Part shown: positions 46,271 through 56,869 of the stretch, in pieces
How positions within the stretch are numbered: the first letter of the stretch is position 1
Layout of the letters: each line of letters starts with the position of its first letter
From: Takakia lepidozioides
Lineage: Eukaryota; Streptophyta; Takakiopsida; Takakiales; Takakiaceae
NCBI GenBank assembly: GCA_030704615.1
Contig: CM060732.1
Location: forward strand, 43,257,053 to 43,321,052
Direction of reading: 5' to 3'
DNA: 64,000 nucleotides
The notes under the pieces: model-generated
Seen by the model: only the letters and a program-made list of their open reading frames with translations
Database searches by the model: none
What the model was told of the DNA's origin: nothing
Position numbers and translations under genes: made by a program

Positions 46271-47220
46271 TTCCCGTCACCTCTCTCCCCCCCCACCACC
46301 TCTCCCCTCTCACCTCCTCTCGTCCTGGCTCTCTAGCTGTCCATCTCCCTCTCTTTCGCTGCTTGTCCCGAAAACACGAGTTACCGATGAAGACCATGCC
46401 TCTTCCTCCGGGGTCCTTCCTCCTCGCAGCGGTCAAGTCAGCTGGTCACGGATCCAATGGAAGTAGCTGGCCGATAGCCGAAGGCGGGATGGATGCCCAT
46501 AAACACACATACTTGAAGGGATCGCTAGTGCTACCCAGTTGCATCCACTTCAACCCACCCCCGCTCACGACCCTTTGCTGCAACGACTTCGAGCTTTGTC
46601 AACTTGTGGCAACAGAATGCCCCACTCGCGACATCACAGCAATGACAGAGAAAGGCAGAGGAACAAAGATTGTTCAGCAGACTGCATCAGCAGCATTGCC
46701 ACGACAGTAAGAACACTTCAAGACATTGAGAAAAGTGCGGGACAGCAGACAAGCAGGGGGTACGATAAAGAGCGACTACCCAGTTCAACACAGACCAAGA
46801 CCAAGCCGCGAGAGGCAGTACGAGAGAGAGACTGCTCCCACCCGACGACTGGGGCACCTGAGCAGTCCGGGGCAGGCTACACTCTGAGAGACAGCAAGGT
46901 CCGAAAACAACAGACAGACAAGTAGCAGCGAGATCCAAACCCAATCAGCACCACGAGAACAGCACAATCACCACTACGCTCTCAACAGCCGGAGACGACG
47001 GCTTCCAACTCCTACATCAAAGCAGAAGCGATCACCACCAGGAACCCAAGTCCTACTTAAAAGCTATAGCTTTCACCATCAGTAAGAAACAACCAGAGAC
47101 GAAGAACGGAGTGCAAGATTGGAACTGAAACCTACACGAGGCTGCCGAGTACGTGAATCCAACCTCACAGCCAGCAAACTACACTGAGAGAGAGAGAGAG
47201 ACACAAGGAGAGTGATGAGA
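46271..47220. other. DUF7950 gene 5' region
   Basis: On the gene strand the first 100 bp upstream of the ATG form a GA/GGGG-rich leader. Further out there is an A/G-rich stretch (46640-47220) with AGAG words and a (GA)n run near 47184-47201. No separate coding gene is convincing. Confidence 0.45.
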
Positions 47221-48500
47221 GCCGCAGCTACCTACCTGTGCCGCGGGCAGCCGCGCGGTGCCGGGCAGCCCGGCAATACTGCCCAGCGTATCTAGCGCGC
47301 ATATGGCGATTGCGACGCGCCCGGATGATGCCACGCGGCCGATGTGCAGGGGGTGTATCAGCCTGCGCCAATGGAATCCACCGCTCGTCGGTTCCGGGCG
47401 TGTGGAAGTAGCGGCCCTGAAGCACCCACGTCACCATTCTCCTGACCGGATGAATGCGCCACCGACGACGATGAACGTGCTCAGCCGTTACTGCATCCGT
47501 CCCTTCGGAACCCCCATAGCCACCGTCTCGCCGAGTTTCGCCATAAAGCCAACGAACGAATGAGCAACGGACACACTCATGGTGTGCGTACGTACAGTAT
47601 CGCGCGAAGCGTATATACGCGGGCGGGCGCGTGGTCAGTGGCGGCGGACGTGGCGCGTGCGGCGACACTACAAGCATGCACAGCGCCGCGGTGCCACGCG
47701 GCGCGCGCGCACCGGCGCACTGCCGCGAGCTGGTGTGCAAGCCCCGCGGCCCCGTGGGCGGCGCCCCAGCAGGCGCAGCTACCCCCTCTCTCTCGCCAAC
47801 AACATCCACACAACCCGCTCTTACGTGGATTCGAACTGCAGACTAGACTCCCAGTCGTACGTACGTATCGGGCAGCGTACATACGGTGACTAGATGAGGT
47901 TGGGCAGGGGCGTCCGGCCAAATGGTCGGGCCGCGTCACTCGTCCAACGTTATCCAGTCGGGATGATTAACGCATGGAAATCATCCAAGTGCCAGTGCGA
48001 GCTTTGACTTTGGTGGATGGATGACCCGGAATGGATGTCGTCTATATTTGGCACGCGCTGGCGAGAGTGACGACGAGGATTGGCGCAAGTACCGCGCGGG
48101 CGCGGGCGATTGGGGGCGAGCGGCGACGGCACGTGACGGCGATGGGGCGCGCGGCTTATCCTGCAGGCTGATGCGGCGATCGAGCCCCCACTTGGTGATG
48201 GCTGCGCGCGCGGGCATTGGTGCCCGGCGTGGTGCGCACATGGGGTGTGCGGAGGCAGAGATTCGAGCGCGGGCCAATGCGGCGAGGCGGCCCGTGGGAG
48301 GGCCCGGCTGCGAGCCACAGGTGGGGCTTGCGGCACAGGTGGCGGCATGGCAAGGCGCGGGCAAGATGTGTCTGGCTGGGAAGAAGGTCGCAAGCAGCGA
48401 AAGCGCGGTAAGTAGCTTGTTGGCAATGATCCGCAGGGCTGACAAGATTATAAGCAGGTCGTCAGTGATGCCACAGGAGGGTGCGCATCCCCAGTGAATT
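47221..48500. other. GC-rich, CpG-dense island without a convincing gene
   Basis: Composition jumps to roughly 60-65% GC with very frequent CG dinucleotides, and falls back sharply after about 48500. Open frames are long on both strands (for example 47809-47228 minus, 48021-48497 plus, 48445-47981 minus), but that follows from the high GC content. All are low-complexity Ala/Arg/Pro text. Palindromic words such as tacgtacgta occur near 47590 and 47860. It could be a promoter island, an unmethylated young insertion or foreign DNA. Confidence 0.5.
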
Positions 48501-48714
48501 TCGGAGGTACTTACTTATGAGGCCCAGTAGGCGGTCCACGTTGCAGGCATGGCCGAGCCTGTTTTGTACGGGGAACATTGATGTCCAAGGAAATCGCAAA
48601 ATAAGTTATGGCCCGCGGCTATTTTTCACGCCTCTTGAACGCTGGTGCACAGCCTTGGATGACTATGATGAAGGTTTGAGATTTGAGCCCGGGATCAGCT
48701 TGGTCAAAAAACAA

Positions 48715-49205
48715 ATACCCCTGAACCATGGATAGAGCACTGAGTGCCACTGGTGATTCTGGGTTCAAATCCTGATACCTTGTCCGGTGTGGTATAATCC
48801 AGTGTTGGGGGGTTATTTGAATTTCTCTCTAGTTACCTATCCGGTTATATATATAGATGACCGGCGGAGGTGAAAAAATGAAGTAACCGGTCCAGTTAGG
48901 AATCAGCGGGGAGGTCACACATTCAAATAACCGAGCAAAAAACCTCTTAAACAACCGCCTACCAGTGGTTATTTGATGAAAACCGTCGATTATTTGAGGT
49001 TTTTGCATGTAACCGTAACCGCATTTTTTGAATTTTTATAGCCGGCAGTTCCAGTTTCTTCAAATTTTGTGAAACTAATTGGTAAAACCCTTCCTTGGGG
49101 GGTGTCCCATTCCTCAGCCTCCATGGCACGGTTCCAAGAGGTTATTTTCTCCTCTCACTATCAAGGGGCCTGATTTGTGAGCTGTCGCTCCCAGGTGTTT
49201 CCCTT
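48715..49205 (+). mobile_element. tRNA-derived SINE, family 2, split by an insertion
   Basis: The head (gatagagcactgagtgccac, then B box gggttcaaatcctg at 48763) and the promoter-distal gtggtataatc match the copy at 49206. The body (cctcagcctccatggcacggttcc... and ggcctgatttgtgagctgtcgctcccaggtgtttccc) resumes at about 49100. Between about 48800 and 49085 lies sequence with ggttatttga/tcaaataacc words in both orientations that is not in the other copies. It is best read as a nested insertion. Confidence 0.6.
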
Positions 49206-49390
49206 GACCACCAGTCGGAAGCTCGGTTGGACAGAGGACTGAGTGCCACCTAGTTGATTCTGGGTTCAAATCCTGCTACCTTGTCGGGTGTGGTATAATG
49301 TATAATCTTCTCCCCCTTGCCTTGGGCCTTGTACACCTTGAGAGTATTTCCCTTTAAAAAATAAACTTTAAATAAGATAAAAAAAAACCT
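49206..49390 (+). mobile_element. tRNA-derived SINE, family 2
   Basis: The head gtcggaagctcggttggacagagg carries an A-box word (AGCTCGGTTGG), and a perfect B box GGTTCAAATCC lies about 50 bp on (near 49263). It continues through ccttgtcgggtgtggtataat and ends in an A-rich run (aaataagataaaaaaaaacc). Head and B box agree with 48715 and, more distantly, 23206. Confidence 0.75.
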
Positions 49391-50520
49391 GCAGCTACGA
49401 TGAAATCTTATATGGCTAAATATAACCTGCAGTTCCGAGACTTATGGAAACTTTAAATAATTGGCAGTTGTCATCAAATAATTGCATGTATTGGGCGATT
49501 CTTTGAAAGGTTCTTACCAGTGCTGGTCTGGTATCTAGGTTTCGCCAGGCATCAACCCCGGTCTCTCCTAACCTAACCTACTGTTCGTTGTTCCCGTAAA
49601 CACTTGTTACCCTACCAGAAGGTTCTCGGGTTCGGGGCGGACCCCCCAACCCTAAGAGGTGGATGTTAGGGTTCTCCTTCCCCCAGCCCCTACCAGAGCT
49701 CGACTCGTTGCTGCAGGTCTGTTCGGGTATCATGTTAATTTGCACATATAGACACTATATCTTGATATCATTGATCTTCATTTGAGAAACACTATGGATG
49801 CAACTCTGATTCAGTGTATAATTGTATGGGGGTTGATATCCTATGAGATGAGCAGGTTTCCCTTGTGGTTTTCTTGAATATTCAAATGGCCATTTGAATA
49901 GTTCAGATGGCCATTTCCATACTGAATATGAATACTAGTACTGTTTTTATTTTGTTATTTTTTTTAATACCATATCCGAGTTCATATTTCTAGGTTATTG
50001 ACATTCAGATACCATTGCTCATATCCGGATTGATTTTTTAAAACCACTCTATGCATAACAGATTCATACTTGAAAAAATTAGGGGCTGCATTATTGGAAA
50101 ACCTACCTCCCTTAAAAAAATTCAGCATTGCATACAAGGACCCTTCTAGGTATTTCCAATTCAAGATACCACACTGGTTCTCTTTGAAAGGTTCTTAGCT
50201 CGGTTGATTGAATGCCCGGCCTCCACCGGTTCGTAACTTCGTTTTTCACCTCCACCCGGTTAGATAGGTAACTGTCGGGGTTTTTTTTTCAGAACAAGGG
50301 ATAAGGCCCTGGGGAATCTTATTAATCAAAAATCCTCTACTGGCAGACGTGGTGTGATAGCCCTCCTTGGGAACCAATGTGCTCAGAAACCCACTTCCTT
50401 GCCCAATCTTTGTCTCTGTTTAGTGTCAGACCGTCGGGTATTACAGAGAAATTTAACCACCCAACATTGGCACAAACTCCCAAACCACTTTAAGAAAAAG
50501 GCCTCCACTCAGTGTTAAGT
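49391..50520. other. repeat-rich intergenic DNA
   Basis: The text near 50215-50272 (cctccaccggttcgtaacttcgtttttcacc... ggttagataggtaac), reversed, resembles 48833-48900 (gttacctatccggtt...ggcggaggtgaaaaaatgaag), so diverged inverted arms lie about 1.3 kb apart. There is also a short repeat of tttgaaaggttctta at 49504 and 50184. I see no coding signal. Confidence 0.45.
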
Positions 50521-50521
50521 T

Positions 50522-51075
50522 AGTGCAACCAAGTTGTAGCCGTGGTAATGGGCACATAACCCGTTCTTAGAGCAGACTCGCTGACGTGGCATGTTTCTAC
50601 TGGATTTGAGGAGGGGTGCTATATGTGGTATTCTACGACCTACTGGATTTTAACTACCTTCCATTTCAGAAGCACCACAAAAATGACAACCTCTCCACGA
50701 AATGCAGAGTCTAGATAAGAACGAGGAGGTAAGTATGTAGGCACAAACGTGGTGGTGGGTACGTACAAGGGTAAACTGATTGCTCTCTGCCCTAAAAACC
50801 GTATATGACCGGTAGCGATCAACAGGAGTCCTGCTACCGGATATAAGTTAGCAGGAGCCAGGACCTACTGTCCCTGCTATACCGGGTAGCAGGGCTCCTC
50901 TTGTATGCTACCTAGTCCATACCACCTCAGAAGTGGTTTGGGTTCAATCCCCGATTGCTGTCACAAAGGTGTCCATCTTCGTAATAGAAGGGGCAGTAAC
51001 CCTTAAACCCTTGAGGTCAAGAGACACCATAATTTACGTTTCCTTCACGAGGCGGTACATATATTAATGCAACTA
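50522..51075 (+). mobile_element. tRNA-derived SINE, family 1, split by a ~365-bp insertion
   Basis: The head gcaaccaagttgtagccgtggtaatgg (A-box part) at 50525 and the B box gggttcaatccccgattg at 50940 are continuous in the copy at 21499 but lie about 365 bp further apart here. The break falls within cata (left cacata|accc, right gtccata|ccacc), so a 4-base duplication is possible. The body ggtgtc acaaaggtgtcc and the tail region cacgaggcggtacatatatt match the other copy. The inserted part contains the inverted pair at 50820-50905 (aggagtcctgctaccgg and its near-complement). Confidence 0.6.
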
Positions 51076-51734
51076 TTAGTCTAAAACTCAATATAGGGCC
51101 CACCCCCAAAAGGGGCAGTAGCCGCAAGGCGAAGTGGTTCTTAGTTAGCTCCATGGCTGGAGTCTTCTCTCTCTCTAAAACTCAACTTTTTGTCATTCAT
51201 GAACTCAAATCTCATTGTCAAAGGAGACCATCTCATCTATCTATGAAGGGACAGAATTAGAAACAGGAGATATTTGGGTGACGTGGCATAATGCCATTGC
51301 TTACGAGAAGGAGCGCCATATTTGATAGCCGGTACGGACGCCACATTTTCTGGATGAGATGTGCCAAAGCTCGATGTAAAGTGTGCTCCACATGACAGAC
51401 TATGACCGATAGTGACATGTGGCCCTAGCCACTATCTAGTCCAAAGCCACCATATAAAAAAAATAGCTTGTAAAGATGCAGCCAATGAACATGTAGAACA
51501 TCGTAACCGAGGTTTGGAGGCATTTTGCCTATGTGGCAGCGTTTAATTAGTCCTGAACAGGCCTGTCACCCGCCGTACCCCACCACCACCTCCGTTATGT
51601 CCGGGGGAGGCTTGACCGGCTACGGGGTGTAGCAGGACACCAGGGAATCCCGGGACGCTACCGCCCGAAGATGGGCAAATAAAATTCAACAACGTGGCAA
51701 AAAACCAATAGCAGCCGTCATGTTTTCGTGCTTG

Positions 51735-51816
51735 CGCAGCCTGAGAGATTCGAACTCTCGCGGGGAAACCCCATGTACTTAGCAGGCACACGCCTTAACC
51801 GCTCGGCCAAAGCTGC
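51735..51816 (-). tRNA. tRNA-Ser (anticodon GCT)
   Basis: Minus strand, 82 nt. The acceptor stem GCAGCTT pairs with AGGCTGC (one G-T pair) and the discriminator base is G. The D arm reads GGCCGAGCGGTTAAGGC (A box), the anticodon loop ctGCTaa lies in CCTGCTAAG, the long variable arm is GGGGTTTCCCC, and the T arm GAGAGTTCGAATCTCTC carries the B box. The sequence is almost identical to the plant cytosolic tRNA-Ser(GCU). No intron and no encoded CCA. A run of T's on the gene strand about 35 bp downstream (plus-strand 51695-51701) could end polymerase III transcription. Confidence 0.96.
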
Positions 51817-51819
51817 TCG

Positions 51820-52610
51820 ATGTGCACTAGTGATGAATTTAACATATATATTGTCTAAAAATTCTTTCATTTATCGTGAACACATATGAGGGCTAAAGTG
51901 CCCTCTTTAATGGGTGTATCTTTGTCACGCTTCAACCCAAGCTAAAAAGAAAAAGAATGTGGGTGCTCGTAGGTTTGTCTCAAAAACAAAATCTTGGGAC
52001 ATGATCGAAGCGGTGAGACAAGTGCTGATTTTTGTGCAGAGTGAAGACCTTTGGGCGATGCAACAGCACATAGGTTCCTTTCAAGGAATCCTTAGCTTTG
52101 CGGACTTTGTTGCACAAGGGCAGAGAGTGAAGAGCTAGTTTTGGAAGATGGAGGATCCACGCTAGGGATCCGTGCAAAGCAGGGGCGCATCTGTATCCAC
52201 AGTAGTTTGGGGCAATGCTACAAGTTGCACAGTACACAAAGATATAGCCAGAACAGATGGGTTTGGACGAGTCTTTTGCTCATCTGTGGAAAATGGAACT
52301 GCCAGCAAAGAGAACACTTAACTGGTTGTATCAAAAAATATGCAGACTCCGGACTGTGCAATATGGACAAAGATTACTTTACACAATGGGTGCTTTTCAC
52401 CAAAGGCCAAAAGCAGATACCACACCATATATGCCTTGATACAACTGAAAAGTAAAATTCTTGCAAGGGACCCAGCTTATCCCAAAGACTGTACAAGTAT
52501 GGAGGCTATGCTTATACTCATTATGAATAACCACAGCCGATTCCTGTCAATTACAAAGCCAATTATTAAGGTCATACAGGCACCTCTCACTGAATCTGAG
52601 CTTTAGGTAC
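51820..52610. other. intergenic, no recognised gene
   Basis: Two plus-strand frames (51914-52138 and 52141-52455) are open but lack recognisable motifs. It may include the 3' UTR of the minus-strand gene ending at 52611. Confidence 0.35.
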
Positions 52611-55600
52611 TCACAAACCCATGTTGTCATGCCCAGATCTTAATTCTCGCGAGTGCAGAGACAACTCAGTGAAGTCACTACTCTGTGTTACCATCCCATG
52701 TCCATGTGGAGAGCGCATAGCCAGGCCACTTAGTCCCATGGCTTGAGCTTGCCGGGAACTCTCAATCGACTGAAGACTAAGGTCATGCATTGACGTGGGC
52801 TGTCCCCCGAACCCTTTGGCAAGGTGCATCTCAATCAGAGAGCTTGCTGCCTGCACACCAGGCATCTGACCTCCAATCACGGGCAACTCACTCTCATGCC
52901 CAGACAAGTTCATGATCATACCTGATGACTCCCTTCCTGGGACCATCCTCATCTGATATTGGCGGTTCAGATAATTTGGCGGACTCATATCTCCAGTTGG
53001 AAATCGTGCAGTCAGGTCATCCTCCAGTGGTCTGGTAAAACCCATGCTGCCACCCACTGAATGGAATGGTACTTGTCCAAGGACTGCAGGCTGCCCATGC
53101 ATATGCTGGTCAAAATGCATGGGCCCCATTTGATTATGCTCTATGGGGTGACGCCCCATCCCCATATGATGTCGCACAAGATGCTGCTGCTCATATGGCG
53201 GACCATGCAAGTCCAAGTGATGAGGCTGTCGTCCCATGTGCTGGGTCTCCATATGCTGCTGCCCAGTGTGTGCCTGCTGACGTCCTGCCCCCATGTGCTG
53301 CTGCTGCTGCCGAGCTACATGCTGCTGATGGTCCACATGCTGGCGCCCAATCAGGCGTGATTCCATATCATCACCAATTTGCCTCAGGTGACGCTGCTGC
53401 TCGAGATGTTGGTGGCCGACTTGCTGGTGATCCAAGCCAGGACGGTGCAACTGCTGCTGCTGCTGCACTGTCTGATGGAGGTCCAAATCGGGACGCCCCA
53501 TGTGGAGCACAAGGTGGTTGTGGTGTTGGTCCACCTCCCGCTGCTGAATTTGGTGCTGTTCCATATGCTGCATATGCTGTGTTTCCATCTCCCCATGCAT
53601 CCCACTTGTTTGCCCCACATCATCCTCCAATCCAGGTACTGATGTCCCAGCCAGAGGGCTCCCCTGCTCACTACTTCCCTGGGGAAGCTGGAGAGAGAGG
53701 TCAGGCAGGCCTGTTACTGGTTGGCAGCAGTCGCCCGAAACACCTGGCATCTCCTGCTCCTGGGGCTGCAGACCTTGGACACTGGGTACTGCTTGGTGGG
53801 GGTGGCAAGCCATGTTGGACAGCCCTCCGTGTTGACCATGAGGGTGCACCGCAACATCAGACGTGATAATGCTTTGCTGCTCAGTATGCAAAGAAGACTC
53901 GGACCTGTGGCTGGGTGAGTGGGCTGAAATGTCGGGCCCTGTTCCAGTATGCTGCTGGCACTGAACTTGCTCTTCAGGAATCCTTAGCGGAGAAGAGAGA
54001 CCATTGCATGCTTCAAAAACAACCATGCCGTTAGACAGCTGCTGCTGCCGCTCTGTATTGTCCTCTATACTCTGGTTCTGTTTCTGTTGCTGATTGTTCT
54101 TTGCTAGAGGAGGCTTTGGCGGCTTGCCCAGCTTTGATTCCTTCACGCTAGCTTCTTTACTCTCCGTTGGCATTTTTTTCCCCTTAAGATTTTTCTTTCC
54201 TAGAGGACCTTTCAGCTGCTGGCAAGTAGAAGGATCTTCTGGAGGCAGGGCCGATCCAAGTGCAACAGACTTGGTTGAAGAGCCCTTGTACTGGTCATAG
54301 GTGGTCGGCGGGTCACCAGGTAGCACCTGTTCTTCAAAAATTTGGTTCAACACTTCATACTTGTAACCACAAGATGAAAAATGATGCTTCAGCTTCTCAA
54401 TTTTTTTGTCCTTGGATGCCACCTCTGTCTTCAATCGTCTGATCTCTGCTTCTCGTTCTTTCACCAGATCTTGCAACTGCACTTTCCTTCTCTTAACTTC
54501 CCTACAAAGAGAGTGGACGCTGGATCCTTCAGTCTCCTGTCAAAGAACTGGAGCCTGCACTACACTAAACAGACCTCCAAAGTAAAACAGTGTTCACCAA
54601 AACAACTGATTGCTGGAAGAGAGGTGGAAGGAAGAGGCCTGATTACTCTGAGTTCCGCATTCCACCAACCCAAAAGCACCTGACATGCCCTGGGAAGTCA
54701 ATCCAGCGATGCCCTATGCTAAACCCAACTGAACTACTCTTCAAAATGCAACATAAGTGATGCCATCAGTGTCGTAAAATGAAAATGAGTTGCGTATCCC
54801 TCAAGCTGTGACTAGGTCCACTAAAGGGGTTACTGGCTCACAGCAAAGCTCAGTAAGTATTGGCTCTGAAGCCAACCTGATTGAGATTGGTTCCAAATGC
54901 AGCTTTGCAGGTAAGGCAAATGTAAGAAAAGTCAGCAAGGGCTTCCATACAACAAGGCCGATCCATTCATGCAAGGAATCCATACCTCAGTCGCATGCCA
55001 TCCTTGGCATGGAGTTCAAGATCCACAGCATGACGGCCAGTTCGTTCAAACGCCTCCCAACTCACATAAATCACTGGCCTCTTCCGCTTACCTCCCTTAA
55101 ACTGTCACAATTTAAAATCCATCACACACCTTGTCAGTGACATGCACATCCTCACAAACATTACTGCGAGTTCAGCAAATGGGATCCAGGTATTGAGACT
55201 GAAACAATGGCCCATAGCTATTCCTAATCCAAAAAGTTGCACTGACACCATAACACTCTTCACTGTGTAGCACAATGATGCAGAAAAGGCAATAATAAAT
55301 GCAAATTGTCACAGGCCTGCACATAAAAAGAAAATACTTTTCGAAACTGCAAGAAAAATTTCCTGAACACCTAGGAGGACACACCAAAAGCAGCTTTGCA
55401 AAATTGCACACCTTTTTCTGCTCAAGCGATGGATCGCCATCCGGGTTGACATAGTAAACATGTTCTTTGAGTGGCGGGTCTCGCTTTGTGCCATCCTCAG
55501 CATCAACAGTACCCTTGCGAACTTTGCGTCGTACAAACTCCCTGGGTGCCAGGACCATGATCCCTACCTCATCTTTCCCCACCAAATCATCAACCACATA

Positions 55601-56869
55601 GTGGTGCACTGGCTTCCTCTTCTTTTTATTGGGATGGTCATCTGCAGCCTCATCTGGCAGGTTCTCCTTGTCAAAGAAAACGCCCCGATAGTATGATGGA
55701 GCAAGCTGAATTGCCATCGCTTGACACATTTTGCACAGATTAGGTACCAGCTGTGCAAAAAATTGCGTCACCTGTTGCAGCTGGTATACTACGTGCATGT
55801 CACCTGCGGGTGGGGTTGCCAAGGTGCCTGTAACAGGCATTCCCTGTGGAAAATGTGGATGCATAAGCTGCTGCCCAGGGGGCCGCATGAACGGCATTGG
55901 CAGTGGGAATTGCCCAGCTTGTGCCGGTGGTGGCGGAAAGAACGGTGGAAACTGGGCTCGCATGTTTGGGGGGTAGGGGTGCGGCAGAGGCGGAGGGAAG
56001 GGCATCCGCGGTGCCAGCTGATTCATGCCTGCTCTCTTCCATTTGGGAGGCGTAGGAACAGGGACCGTCTTTCTTTGCTGGGATCTCTTGCGACTTTTCC
56101 CCTCTGGTTTGGGTTGTTCAGAAGCACCATCATCATCTTCCATGCGATGCTGCGCCTCTGCCAAATGGTCAGGAAGACCTGCTGTCTCTGGATTATTTTG
56201 CGAGGGCGACGGCGGCTGTTCCGGGTGCAGCCACACAGGTGCTACTGGTGGCTGGTTATAAGGCTGTGCATAGTCTTGAAGAATGACGAGTGGCCTGGGC
56301 ATTATCTTCTTTGTTTTCACTTTCAGCTCCCTGCTCCGAGGCCTGCCTAATTTCTTCTTTGCCTTCGGATCTTGTAAGGCCTGAGGTTTTGCCCCATCTT
56401 CAGTCTGATCCTTGGCCGCAGAATTGACATCGGCGGAAACTGGCCCTGCTGCAAGCGGTGACACTGGTTTCTCACAATCCGCTTGTAAAAGAGACTCCTC
56501 TTTGGAAGCAATCTCCAGTTTCCGCAGAGGTGGGCTGCCCTCAGCTGCCCGCATGGACCTGCCACTTGACTCCTGCGTTTCATTTACGGTCTTGCCTTCT
56601 TGATTAAAGTTTTGCTCTGCAAGAACAATGTCCTGAGATTCTTCACTCCCAGCCTGAGTAAAATTGGAAGCACCATCCAGCTCCCCATTTCCAAACTCTT
56701 GCTGTTTCACAGGCACTTCATGACTGCTAAAGCTTCCATCGCAGTAAGTAAGCTCATTATCCTCATTCTGATTCGAATTCAGAAGAACATCAACCGTGTG
56801 ATCCGATGGGCCCGATGCCGCCTTCTGGTGCAAGCCACTGACCAGGCTCTCCGCTGCTTGGGATTCCAT
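52611..56869 (-). CDS. unrecognised AT-hook, coiled-coil, Gln/His-rich nuclear protein
   Basis: Exon 1 (56869-55412, 486 codons from ATG) is acidic and Ser-rich at first. It has an AT-hook core in KKKLGRPRSRELK (about residue 180), a Pro-rich stretch (about residues 280-340), a basic cluster NKKKRK and the folded-looking YVVDDLVGKDEVGIMVLAPR. Exon 2 (55101-54986) reads KGGKRKRPVIYVSWEAFERT, then GRHAVDLELHAKDGMRLR. Exon 3 (about 54536-52611) starts near REVKRRKVQLQDLVKE, a coiled coil of about 50 residues, then a long Gln/His/Met-rich tail. Exon 1 to 2 is in phase. Exon 2 to 3 is not, so a small exon is missing from my model or one copy is shifted. Treating all three as one gene is an inference from spacing and strand. 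The composition suggests a chromatin or transcription factor; the family is unknown to me. Confidence 0.65.

Noticed and set aside
47228-47809. Long minus-strand open frame (193 codons) in the GC-rich island
   Set aside because: Long frames exist on both strands and in several frames here because stop codons are rare in GC-rich DNA; the text is Ala/Arg/Pro low-complexity with no motif.
53066-53866. 266-codon plus-strand frame
   Set aside because: It lies opposite the Gln/His-rich tail of the AT-hook gene; CAG/CTG repeats open the reverse frame as an Ala/Leu-rich artefact.
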